From Gremmenia infestans (taxonomy: Eukaryota; Ascomycota; Leotiomycetes; Helotiales; Hamatocanthoscyphaceae), in assembly GCA_032629725.1 (NCBI GenBank), contig JAFEVB010000014.1, positions 248,001 to 312,000 on the forward strand: a stretch of DNA of 64,000 nucleotides, given 5' to 3'. The translations under genes and the position numbers were made by a program. Below the pieces are notes generated by a model. The model did not search any database. It was not told where the DNA came from and saw only the letters and a list, made by a program, of their open reading frames with translations. Below are positions 46,005 through 56,388 of the stretch, piece after piece (the stretch's first letter is position 1; each line of letters begins with the position of its first letter).

Positions 46005-48134
46005 TCACACACTCTTGCAATAAGTTGCATCACAAATAATAGGCACCAATGAACCCCGAGTTATCTTTGTCTTCTCAGACCCATCTCCAGTGCGAGCGGC
46101 ACGCAATGACGGAAGTTTTATGAGTATACCCCACGAACTCCTACTACTGGCATCGGACAAGGTTTTCGTAGAGTATCGTGACTTTGGTGGAGCCTGCGTT
46201 ACTATAGCAGAAGAGTAGGCCCGGTAGTCAGAGGCCAATTTTGTAGTGCCATCTTCATACCAGAAAGCGACGACAGCCAGCTCCCAGGCTTCACTCTCAA
46301 TGTGACCATATCTTGTCTCATAAATCCCTGCAAGTAAGTTGACATATAGAGGGGATGACTGTAATTGACCGAGAAGCCACTGATTGATGTTGTCACCCTC
46401 GTGACGTGGTTCTTTGGACTCAGAGGCAGATTCATGAGACCGATTTTGTGTTGCTCTCTGGTGAGAAATCAGCCGCGGAAATTTCACGAATACGGAGATC
46501 TCACGGCCAGAATTCACATTATCCTCAAGGGTCTCGCGCTCCTGGACCTCCAATCCTGTGGGGTCCCCATTATTATCTACGAGTCCCATTGAGAGACACC
46601 GCTGCTTCTTTTCATCGCAATCTCGCTGTGCAGTTTCTACTTCATTGAGCAGCAAAGCCTGGCTACTTGGGAACTCATCCAGCCACTTCTGGCTATCCTC
46701 CGATAATCTCAAATTAACTCGCGCTTTTCTGATACTTTCTTGCTCCAGGTAATATTTTTCGTCGGCCTGATCTTCCAAGCATTCTCTCAGGATGTTGAAG
46801 GCTCCGACACTTGATAGATAGTCTGATACCAGTGGATGAAACCGTTGGTCTATGTCGGAGATTGCTGATCTAGAAGATGTTGATGAAAATGGACGAGCCT
46901 GTCGATCAACAATTCGTCGTGAATATAAGTCTTTCTCTAAATTTTGGAGGTAAAATTCTTCGTTGCCAAGCTGGTCTTCGAGAATATTGCAATCGTCCTC
47001 AAGTGGGCCATACTCATCCCTGGCAACTTGACAGTCATGAAGTAGCTCCTGGAGAACAACCATTGCTTTCGATTTCTTTTGAGCTTCAGCCAGCGTTCCG
47101 TAATTCATGCCACTGATATATTTAAAATATTTGTCGTTAGCTGTTGACATGACCCGTTGTTTTTCTCGGAGGTTGACTCGCAAGTCGTGAATCCTAGATC
47201 GCAAGCTCCATACTCCAAGTTGGAATTTTTGATGTCGAGTACATTCCTCATTCAACAAAAGATCACTATGATACGATACAGTCGAAAAGCAGTCTTCTGA
47301 AGGGAGAGATTTGCCGAATTTCGCGTAGGAGGGTCCGGGTCCGGGCCCTGGGGGAGTGCCAGGTAGTGACAGCCTATCCGAATAAGTCATACTCATATTG
47401 GAGGACTCATCAGCCGAGTTTTGTCTTAATCGGAACAGGCTTTCTGTAGAAAAGATTTCGTGGGAATCGTTCCCTGAATTTTCAAAGTCCCCAGTTTCCA
47501 GAGGGAAAGTCGTACGTGATTTTGATGGTACTTTCAAATGCTCGCCCGAGTTATTCAAATTTGGCTCACCGGCAGAAATGATACCGGCATCTTCAATGTT
47601 GATGGAGGAAGATGCATTTGCCAAATGATTTGCGGACATATTGTTATCCTGGGTTGAAAGGCTTTTTGCATGCGAAGGCTTGTGTGATGTTGTTCGCTTT
47701 GAGGTCCTGAACTTCCGGTGAAACGAATCCATTGGATCAGAAGCGCGTCTCTGAGGAGCCCATGAGAAGTCTCCACGACTATTGCTCCTGGGACTAGGAC
47801 ACGTGCTAGCCTTATGTTGATATGCGTTCTCGTCGGGGCCTGCGGAGTCCGACACACCATAGTAATCAATGGTTGACATGAGTGTTGGTATAGACAGTGG
47901 ATAATATTTGAAGTTTTCCGTCTTGTAGTGGTAGTCTGGGTAGTCATAGTATACGGGGCTTGAAATCAGCCTGTGAAGAAAAGAAAGATTTACGAGAGCA
48001 GATGTCGATGGGGAAATGAGGATTAGGATGAGTAGAGCCTCATTCCTCAGGGATTCCTCAGCACCATGCTGACTTGGGCCACTCAGGTCTTGTTGCGGAG
48101 ACTTAAAAGCGGCACTTTCAGTGTGACAACCCAT
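46005..48134 (-). CDS. Coiled-coil protein B of the coiled-coil/DUF6590 module
   Basis: Open frame of 709 aa from an ATG at 48134. The in-frame ATG at 47879 (MSTIDYYGVSD) is an alternative start giving 624 aa. The segment between the two ATGs holds LLILILISPSTSALVNLSFL and may be untranslated leader. A long Ser-rich disordered N-terminus is followed by a coiled coil with CQVARDEYGPLEDD and by EEFYLQNLEKDLYSRR. A second helical region (HPLVSDYLSSVGAF...WLDEFPSSQALLLNEVE) aligns well with copy C. The C-terminal domain has INQWLLGQLQSS and WELAVVAFWYEDG, then a Ser-rich tail. Divergent from DUF6590 B. Role unknown. Confidence 0.72.
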   Translation of the reverse strand: MGCHTESAAFKSPQQDLSGPSQHGAEESLRNEALLILILISPSTSALVNLSFLHRLISSPVYYDYPDYHYKTENFKYYPLSIPTLMSTIDYYGVSDSAGPDENAYQHKASTCPSPRSNSRGDFSWAPQRRASDPMDSFHRKFRTSKRTTSHKPSHAKSLSTQDNNMSANHLANASSSINIEDAGIISAGEPNLNNSGEHLKVPSKSRTTFPLETGDFENSGNDSHEIFSTESLFRLRQNSADESSNMSMTYSDRLSLPGTPPGPGPGPSYAKFGKSLPSEDCFSTVSYHSDLLLNEECTRHQKFQLGVWSLRSRIHDLRVNLREKQRVMSTANDKYFKYISGMNYGTLAEAQKKSKAMVVLQELLHDCQVARDEYGPLEDDCNILEDQLGNEEFYLQNLEKDLYSRRIVDRQARPFSSTSSRSAISDIDQRFHPLVSDYLSSVGAFNILRECLEDQADEKYYLEQESIRKARVNLRLSEDSQKWLDEFPSSQALLLNEVETAQRDCDEKKQRCLSMGLVDNNGDPTGLEVQERETLEDNVNSGREISVFVKFPRLISHQRATQNRSHESASESKEPRHEGDNINQWLLGQLQSSPLYVNLLAGIYETRYGHIESEAWELAVVAFWYEDGTTKLASDYRAYSSAIVTQAPPKSRYSTKTLSDASSRSSWGILIKLPSLRAARTGDGSEKTKITRGSLVPIICDATYCKSV

Positions 48135-48415
48135 GCCTCAATGATGCCAATAAGACATTGGCTTGGCGCGCTTTCGCATACACCCGCAAAGATATGTTCG
48201 GATATCCCACGTCCTCTTCCCAATCAACGTTTACAATTCAGAGTTCCAACCATCAACCCCCACCTCAACCCGGGGTGGCTTTGTGCGTGACCATTCTTTA
48301 GGGATTGTACCACTACTACCGCGACTTTTGAGCCTCATTCTTGTTTATCGATAAAAGAGTGGGCCATACGCCCGAAAATGCTCTTTTTACCAGTTTTCGG
48401 CCGCACTCAGCGGCT
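48135..48415. promoter_or_regulatory. Divergent promoter region of module pair B
   Basis: 281 bp (536 bp if the downstream start of coiled-coil B is used) between the divergent start codons of pair B. Confidence 0.4.
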
Positions 48416-50094
48416 ATGTCTACCAGGCGTGAACGATCCAAGTCCAAATCCTCTCAGTATCCTACTGACTGGAGCCATTGGACCTGGAGCGATGGGTACA
48501 ATTGCGACGTTCGATATCGGCAAATTGCCCCAGGAAACGCTGCTGGTACTAGTTGTAAGTTTTGTATTCGAGAGTTTCTCTAACATTTTGCCTAGATGCT
48601 TGGGAATATGGCTACCGAGATGTAGCTCCCACAGGATACACTCCGAGGTCGAAAGAAGCAAACCCTCCACCCTTGAATACCATCCAGGAATCAAGTCCAG
48701 CGAGTTACGTGTCCACCAATTTTCGATATGATGCCCAAAGCCAGGGTGTGTCCAGCATCACTCAAAGCCTCGCGAGCACTAGCCTTACGACGGTGCAGTC
48801 GAAAGGTCCAGAAATGGATTTCTCTTCTGGCATCCCTGCATCAGCTGCTTATGCTTCCCCTGTGGCCGATCCGGGCTGTTCCTCCACATGTGCAGCACGG
48901 CACAATCCATCATTCGGTGGTACACGAAAGATACGTACGGAAAACCCAAAGTCGAAGGTAGACTTGGATCCGAGTAAGTACTTGCAAGTCCGACACAAAA
49001 AGTCAGTTGTAAGTGTGATCCCCTCTAACAAGCCACAGATTTCAAGGTTCAGCATAGCGACAAGTTCAAATTTGGCAAGGTAATCATTGTCACCTCCTTG
49101 TACACGAGTACAGCTAATGTATCCTAGATTTTCAAAATCTTGTGGTCGGAGCCGGAAGGAAGCTGTGGCACTGAGCTTTCGCAAACCCATCATTCGCTTC
49201 CTGCAAAATACAACCAAAAGACTTTCCAAAAGATACGCCGTTTTCTAGTCATAGATTCTAAAAAGGGCCACAGCATCTGCCTGTGAGTTCCCCCATCAAT
49301 ATAAAGTAATCATTGTTAACCAGGTATAAAGTCCCATTTTGACTTATGGTGGCCGAGGAGCGACAAAAGCTGGCGCTCACCCGGAAGACCATGCTCTGAT
49401 TTATACCGGAAAAGATGAGCCGGCTTTGCAGCCAGGAGAAATTCTCTCAAGACGGCCTATCAGAGTCAATCCAATTGATGGACGTGAAGCGTTGAGTCCG
49501 GCCTCAAGACTGAACTTTGCCAAACACTATACTGTTGAGCACAACGTAAAAGTATTTTTTGTTGGCCAAGTGTCCAGGGAACATGAGCAGCGTGTTGTTG
49601 CTGCTTATAATGATACGAACCAGCCACTTCCCGATCGGCAGCATGACAGTTTCAACCGAGGAGACATGAACGCGTCAGTCAGCCATACGCAAGGCTCAGA
49701 CCCTACTTTCCCGGAAGATTCAAGCTCGGCGGCACCATACTGGACGGAACAAAACGTACAATCACTTGTCTCACAGGGAAGGCCAATAGGTTCCACGGCT
49801 TCATCTTGGGAAACATCAGCCGGTCAGTTTGGATCGACAGGGACATACGGCATGCAAGCTACTCAACCAGAAACCTCGTCTTGGACTCCATCAGCAGGAC
49901 AGCCATCCTACACGGTGAACACTACACCTTCATACGGATCTTCCAGTGTCTCAACTTCCAACCTGTCGGTCCCAGCCATATCGAATAGTTACAGTGCAAA
50001 TCAAACTGGAAGTTCTTACAATACTCAGCCAGGCTTCTACGCTTCCAATTCTTCGCAAGCCTCCAGAGACTCCCCATATTATGACCACCGTTGA
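48416..50094 (+). CDS. DUF6590 protein B
   Basis: Five exons, 48416-48554, 48596-48973, 49039-49079, 49128-49282 and 49332-50094, giving 491 aa. The start (MSTRRERSKSKSS...WSHWTWSDGYN) echoes the W-rich start of copy A. The domain (about 173-315) has GKIFKILWSEPEG, KIRRFLVIDSKKGHSICLPILTYGGRG, DHALIYTGKDEP and SRLNFAKHYTVEHNVKV. Two introns fall at the same codons and phases as in copy A (before the first domain strand, and within the SIC-x-PI-TY block), which shows common descent. The long tail (about 316-491) is Ser/Tyr/Gln/Thr-rich and prion-like. A 41-nt exon is unusual but needed for phase. Function unknown. Confidence 0.82.
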
Positions 50095-51406
50095 GCAGCT
50101 CTGTGCGTTTGCACCTCAATTTTCAACGGAAGATATCCCTGATGGCGTATCTAGATGCTAACAACTTTATTGTCAGCATACGTTGGGGCTTGCGAAGTGC
50201 ATGCCTCCCCTATCTCACACCACCAAAGAATTGGTGACAGACGTTTTATCTTTGCATTTTGATGATCCTAGTGATTGACGAGCTCTTATGACCTATCTCA
50301 ATTATCGGCATCTCAGGATAGCTCTTCTATATGAAGCATGTTGAACTGATGACATCAGATAAGAGGCTTCACCCAGTCTCATTTCAAATACGTTTTCTAC
50401 ACATTTCTACACAAGGGAAAAGGGATCTGTAATTTGCTGCTGCGTTTCTTGAATGTAAGATACATTATATTATGAAGCTTTGACCTATGAATTGTCATCA
50501 TACAAAGCAAGAACCTGCTGGCATATTTCTTTTCGCCGCTTGCCACATCACGCACCTTGTGCTGGCCGTCCCACACGCGTGATATGCATCTCTGAACTCA
50601 GCGGTGCATACGGCCAATTTTTGTATTGCTTTTGCGGCCAATGTATATGCGGAATACAGCGCATGAGTCCCCACCAACATTAACTTGGCAGCGGAGCGGC
50701 GTCTTGTTACAACACGACAACCCATAACGGCCTGTTGCCCCGGGCCTAAGATGCCGAAAATCCTGCAAGGCTGGTTCTGTGGCCCCATGCACTCCACATG
50801 TTGCTTTTTCTCGCTTGCTTTGGAAACTACGCCCGGGCTGCCCAGTCTGGCGGGCCGTTCCTCTCCTGCAGACGATCGATCGACTAGGGAATTCCTTTCT
50901 GATATGTGACGGAATACGAGCTAATACTGTGGTTCGCCCGGTTTGATGGTGTTCCAATGCATGCAAAAAGTAAAACTACAACCACGTAATACTCTCTATG
51001 AAGGAATGAAAAGAAAAGGGCGAGCATAGACCGAATATCCTCTTATATGATATTTAAAATAGAAAGATTATTTGGGCATTGTCCTTTCTAAAATATAGAG
51101 AGCTATATGTGAAATGTGAAATGTGATTATTATCTATAGGTCGATGAGCCTACAAAGCTGAAAGTATAACGAAGAAAAAGTATTATCTGGTCCTCGTCCA
51201 CCAAAAGCTCCTGAAGTCTAGTAATAAGTCGGATACAATTCGTGTACGGATTGATGTCCAGTCGTGATTCCTTGTATTGAACTGGCGTGATATGGCTTTG
51301 AAATTGCTATTATTCAAGCCTTCGCTCCTTAAAGGATTAAGAAAACGGCATCCTGTTACAGGCTATAGGTGAGGTGGCATCGTTTGTGCCCAAAGAGGTC
51401 ACCGCT
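50095..51406. other. Interval between module pairs B and C
   Basis: 1.3 kb where the two genes' 3' ends converge. No gene or clear repeat. ORFs at 50498-50966 lie on both strands in one high-GC patch and overlap in shadow fashion. Confidence 0.5.
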
Positions 51407-53131
51407 TCAGGTAGGAATGTTCCCTGCAGATTTCTCTCTCTCAAAACGCACTTCTTCAGATTTGTCCCCATCGTCAAAGTCTACATCCAGACTTCCCAGT
51501 CTATCAGAGACGCCAGTTCTCCCAATTTTTATAGCATCGAGCCTTCCAGTCTCTCCAACAATGGCATCAAACCTGCTTGCGCTGTGATGTTCATTCGCAT
51601 TTATGCCAGCAGAGTCCGTATCCCAATTTTCAATTGCTAGATCTGACCACTTGTCATCTGCGAGGACCTCACCCTTTTCTGGACGCTCCGGGTACTCAAA
51701 AAATATCCATGTTTTCAGCATCAAATGCTCAAAGGCAGAATCTTGAATCCACTGCAAGAGCCAACTGTTCACATATTCCCTCTTGTCTTGGAAATCGATT
51801 TCGCGTTCATCGTGTTTGTTTTCGTGAGCGGCTATGCGAAGTGGTGACCGGTCGCGGGCGTCGTATACCGAGTCCATCACCTCTTCATAAAGCGCGTCGC
51901 GTGGCTCGTACACGTGGTCGGATTGTTTGAAAAGATCCTGGTCAACGCATTTGTTTCTAAGTAGAAAAATGTCGTCTTCGATTATGTGGAGATTTTCAAG
52001 TACGTCTGAATGTAGTTTCGGGTATTCGGCGAGGAAGGTCGTAGTTTCTGTGGAGAGTGTAATGCTGTGTCGTTTGCGGAAAGAGACATCCTTCGAGAGT
52101 TGATAGTAATCCTCCTCGAGACCGTCTAGCTGTTCTTTCATGCGACCTGCTCTAGAAACTTTCTCTAGATACTCCCGCACCAGACCGTCCTCGGTATTGA
52201 GATTCAGCTGTCGGAGGTCCGTCTGAGGAGGGGCGTACGGTTTCACTAGTGGCGATATTACATCGTCCAGTTTTGACTCAGTAACTGAAATAGCACCGAC
52301 GTCGTAATGGCGGTAGAAATGGTCCTCTTCCTCTTCTAGATCTTGTTCTTCGTCATCCAATTGACTCTCCGACAGGACATACGTGTATTCTACCGGACCA
52401 AGGGCATCTTGGGCGTTGCGTAGGCTTTCGTAGTATGGGTGGAGGTCTTCTTGCAGGCTACCAAATCCTTCACTCTCGTTGATCTTTCTCATAAGCTTGT
52501 CAAGCGCATCTTGCGCGCTTCCCCTCAGCTGGTTTACTTTGTTCCTCTGGATCTTTCGTAAGCGCCGTGTCCGAACAACTCTCCTGCGAAGTATCACAAC
52601 CCGCTCTCGCGCTCGCAATTGCCGGGCCTGGACATCAACATCCACTTCAGAGCCTTCATCCTGGACCGAATGGGAAAAAGAGGCTTGTCGCAGAGGCTTG
52701 CCCTCAGCCAGTGGGATCCCTGAGGATGACGAACTATGATCTTTTAGTTGGAGCTTTAGGGTGGACTCTGGCTGGGTGGTCTCCGTCGAATCCTCAGTCG
52801 GTGATCCGGGCATTGCATTGGAATTATGTACTTGGTGTTGCAAGTCATGACTTTGACTATCAAAGCCCAAGCAGTACGGATTAGACTTGAACTCTTGCTT
52901 CCCCAGGCGCGCACAGGGTCCGTTTGCTCGTGTGCTCACCGGCTGAAATGCGTCCCTTTGGCTTGTGGTAATACTCGGCAAACTACAGGTATCGTTCAAG
53001 GTTCCGATCAATCGTTTCCTCGTTGACAGTCCCGCTTTCTTGAGCCTTGGAGGCTCTGTTCGACGTGTATAAGTACTTCTTGTACTTGTACTTGATGTAC
53101 TTGTACCTGACTTTGACCTAACCCCTGCCAT
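51407..53131 (-). CDS. Coiled-coil protein C of the coiled-coil/DUF6590 module
   Basis: Open frame of 574 aa, ATG at 53131. The N-terminus is Ser/Thr-rich and basic (RTEPPRLKKAGLSTRKRL). Coiled coil from about residue 165 with Arg-rich ARERVVILRRRVVRTRRLRK, then the family block LRNAQDALGPVEYT and an acidic DDEEQDLEEEEDH stretch. A second region (LSTETTTFLAEYPKLHSDVL) matches copy B (LSEDSQKWLDEFPSSQALLL). The C-terminal domain contains VNSWLLQWIQDSAF and WSDLAIENWDTD. No transmembrane or catalytic motif. Divergent from DUF6590 C, 919 bp away. Like A and B, it is an uncharacterised family to me. Confidence 0.72.
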   Translation of the reverse strand: MAGVRSKSGTSTSSTSTRSTYTRRTEPPRLKKAGLSTRKRLIGTLNDTCSLPSITTSQRDAFQPVSTRANGPCARLGKQEFKSNPYCLGFDSQSHDLQHQVHNSNAMPGSPTEDSTETTQPESTLKLQLKDHSSSSSGIPLAEGKPLRQASFSHSVQDEGSEVDVDVQARQLRARERVVILRRRVVRTRRLRKIQRNKVNQLRGSAQDALDKLMRKINESEGFGSLQEDLHPYYESLRNAQDALGPVEYTYVLSESQLDDEEQDLEEEEDHFYRHYDVGAISVTESKLDDVISPLVKPYAPPQTDLRQLNLNTEDGLVREYLEKVSRAGRMKEQLDGLEEDYYQLSKDVSFRKRHSITLSTETTTFLAEYPKLHSDVLENLHIIEDDIFLLRNKCVDQDLFKQSDHVYEPRDALYEEVMDSVYDARDRSPLRIAAHENKHDEREIDFQDKREYVNSWLLQWIQDSAFEHLMLKTWIFFEYPERPEKGEVLADDKWSDLAIENWDTDSAGINANEHHSASRFDAIVGETGRLDAIKIGRTGVSDRLGSLDVDFDDGDKSEEVRFEREKSAGNIPT

Positions 53132-54050
53132 ATAATTTGATTTTATTCGCCCATCTAGGCAGCTCTATGGAAGTGCGAATTAGTACATGTAAATGAGTGA
53201 GCGGTCTGAGAGCCCGTTTTGGGCAGTTGGCCTTCCAACATTGGAAGCGAAATAAACCAAAGTGCTGAAGACAGGTCTGCAACAGAGAGGATTGCAGAGC
53301 CGCAAGAGGAGCGACTGCTCCCGCGACTGGTAAGGTGTTAATACGCCAAGTGTGTGTAGATTAGTGGAAGAAAATGTGAGTGATGCATGTATATTATCTG
53401 GCAAGGGACGAGTGGACGTCTGAATCATGGCTTATCACTCCGCAACGCATTGGCCACATTGCCAGGTGGTGTGGTGGGGGGGTGGCAGGAGCATGGGAGG
53501 CCAGACACGTTGATACCACTCCACACCACACCACACGGCTTCATTACCACCGCGAACCCAAGCCAAGTCCTCAGCTTTCAAGATCGAGTGAGAAACAAGC
53601 GTCTTCTGAGATGAGCGACGCAAATTGGTGTACCTTTGCCGCTTGGAGTATAATTACCTGTACCGCAAGTCAACGCTATAGCAAGCGTTCCCGTACCGTT
53701 TCCCCCCCCTCAAGCCTCAATTTTCTAAGCTCCCGCGAAGTACCGCTGCTTTTGCCTCGGGATATTGTGTGTGGCAGAAGATGCAGATGACCACCGGCCT
53801 ATGATACTCTCCTCTCATCCTCCACCTCCCACAAGTTCTACGGGATGGGATCGTACAGCGCTTTCACCCCCGCATTGCTCGCATCAACATGTGGACCGGC
53901 TCCCAGAAGGAACTGTCAACCCCACTATGTGGCAGGTGCAGAGCCGCAGCCTGCCATTGCAGTTTTTCGTCTGCCATTGTCCACCATATGGGGGATAAAG
54001 GTTCTGTTTCCGCATTCGTGCGCTGACCCGGGCGCAATAATGTTGTAGCT
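53132..54050. promoter_or_regulatory. Divergent promoter region of module pair C
   Basis: 919 bp between the divergent starts, of similar size to pair A (901 bp). Contains GGTGTGGTGGGGGGGTGG and CCACACCACACCACAC runs near 53465-53540. Short ORFs are not supported. Confidence 0.4.
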
Positions 54051-56388
54051 ATGTCAAATTATTCTCCATGGACGCGAGACTCGAAGGGTCGACTGTATAA
54101 GCTTGTGAAGGATAGATGTGCGTCTTCACACATGTTCTGAGCTCTTACAAACTGACATTTACAATTGCTAACAGATATCTATAGACGGAGAAACCTTTCC
54201 ACAATATAAAGATGATGTACGCGAGGGGTCATCGTCCAACCGACAACGCCCACAGTCAGTTCAACCTCTGTATTTATATACCCAATTTAATATGAATCTT
54301 ACAAATTGAAGGAGCCGACAAACACATAAGAGCGATACTCGAGGATCGCAAAACACATCTGCGCATATTGTCGATGCCGAATCAAAGAGCCAGCCAAGTT
54401 GGGACCGGAAAGGGCGAGTTCCCGAGGCGACAAGTCGAAGAGGAGAATCAAGTTCAAAATACGGCAGTGGGCAAAGTCAAGGAGCATCCACATCGGGCTA
54501 CAAAGATCCATCATATGACGAACAGGGGGGCGTTTACAATGAGCCACGAGAAGAGCCTCCATACCAGCCCACTAGTTACGAATCCTCCTCATACACCTAC
54601 GAGCCGGTCTCTAATGATCGTTCGTCAAACGACTATAATGCTCATCGGGACTGGACACGAAGCTCAGCCGCGGGAGATCCACTGATACCGACGATGGGCG
54701 CATTATCAATTGCACACGGAGACTCGCGAGCTCCGATTTCTTCGTCTGTGCCAACACGGAGCGATGTCTCATATATTCCGAATAGCATTCCTGCTATAAT
54801 TCCTGAAGATTCAAGGAGCCACAACCAATGGACGAGCTCAAGCGCTAGGAATGAACAAAGCATGCACTCCGACTTATATCAAGTAAGTGGGCAAAGACCT
54901 GCGGGTAGTTCGCGGAAGCCCAAAGGCCGCTTCATTGCTGGTACAAAGGGCCACGCCGAGGAGTTGGATCCGAGCTATACAGTCAGGAGATCTGATTACG
55001 AGAAATTCTTTAGGCCAGGAAGAGTTTTCAGTACCCTCTGGACAGATGCGTTTGCTGCCTCGACAAACGATAGTGAAAAAGATGCATCACAAAGTGTTAC
55101 CTATGTCATCCTTGGAGAGCGAGTTCACTCTAAAATTCGCCGGTTTGTGGTTGTTAGGCAGGCAAAGGACTTAAAGTCGTGCACTTGCGTCTCGATTACG
55201 ACCTATATGGGCCAAGGTGTCAAGAAAAGGGGCATAAATCTTGATGAACATGGACTGATTTACAGCTCGGAGAAGGCTCCTCGCAGTACAAAGGGCATAG
55301 AAAAACAGGCACTAAAAGTCCGCCGTAAGTTCATGACAATTTGCCCAAAACACACGATTTTCTTTTCTCTTATCTTCGTAGCTCAAGAGCTAGTGTTTCC
55401 ACCCCCCTTTCCCCCCTTCCCCACACATCTCTCACTCCGAAACGATGTGGAACGGCGTATACTAATTCATTGGATAGTCTCCAAAGACGGCGAGGAGTTG
55501 ACCGGTTCTTCTCTTGTCAACTATGGCCGGATATATACCTTGGAATGTAACGTTAAAGTCAAAGACGTTGGAGAACTTGACACCGCTTCGAGGAGACTTC
55601 TTAAGCAGTACTTTAGAGCAGTGATTAACGACACAGACGATTGTGATGGAGAACCCTTACACCTCCCCTCACAGGCGACTGACAATACTCTCGCTGGCGT
55701 TGGGGGTGCCGGAGCCATGGCACCTCAAAATTATGAGAGCCCACGTGCTACAGACTTTGTATCATCTGGTAACAATTACAGTTCATCTGGCGCCCAGTAT
55801 GGTAGATACTCGGGATACAATCAAGGTCAAAATCTAGCCTCGTGGTCCCAGGAGTGTAATCCTCCCACCGCGTCGGGTGCTCAGAGCTCATACAATTCAC
55901 AAGCTGGCTATGGAGCACATCAATCCTTCAACGATGGGTACAATCCTGCAACTGGATCTTCGGCCTACACGCGCAATAATCACGCTGTCTTCAATAGTGC
56001 TTCCGCAACTGCTAATCTAGTCCCACATGTTAGCTATACAGACCAAAACCTCCCAAGGACAAGTTCCATGTATTCATCCGCCGGCACCAGTCCTCACGTG
56101 CCCCAAGCTTATGACTCCAGGGTTCCAAGATCATATCCTGCAGACTCGTCACTGCCCGCGGAACATTACACCGATAATGCTGCTTATGGCTCGCGTGGCT
56201 CTTTTGCGCCAACGCCAAGTGGTGGTGGAGGAGGTGCCGGCTATACATCATCTTATGCACCGGCAGATAATCGAGGCGAAGATAACATCGATCTGGACGA
56301 CAATTATATTTCCCGACAAAGTCGAGATAGTGGAAGTAGCAGGACAGTGCAGCCTTCAGCTGGTAGAAAGCACCGGCATCGCAGCTGA
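54051..56388 (+). CDS. DUF6590 protein C
   Basis: Four exons, 54051-54117, 54185-54254, 54312-55324 and 55478-56388, giving 686 aa. The long N-terminal region (to about 260) is Ser/Tyr/Gly-rich. The domain (about 264-415) shows PGRVFSTLWTDAF, KIRRFVVVRQAKD, ISITTYMG-type block, EHGLIYSSEKAP, and NYGRIYTLECNVKVKDVG. The tail (416-686) is Tyr/Ser/Asn/Gly-rich and prion-like. The last intron (55325-55477) is 153 nt, in frame and stop-free, so an uninterrupted ORF exists across it. Removing it makes the region align residue for residue in length with copy B, and a TACTAAT branch site supports it. Domain introns present in A and B are absent. Confidence 0.8.

Noticed and set aside
54694..56388. 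Uninterrupted 564-codon ORF as the full DUF6590 C protein
   Set aside because: It omits two upstream exons and reads through a stop-free intron; splicing restores alignment with copy B.
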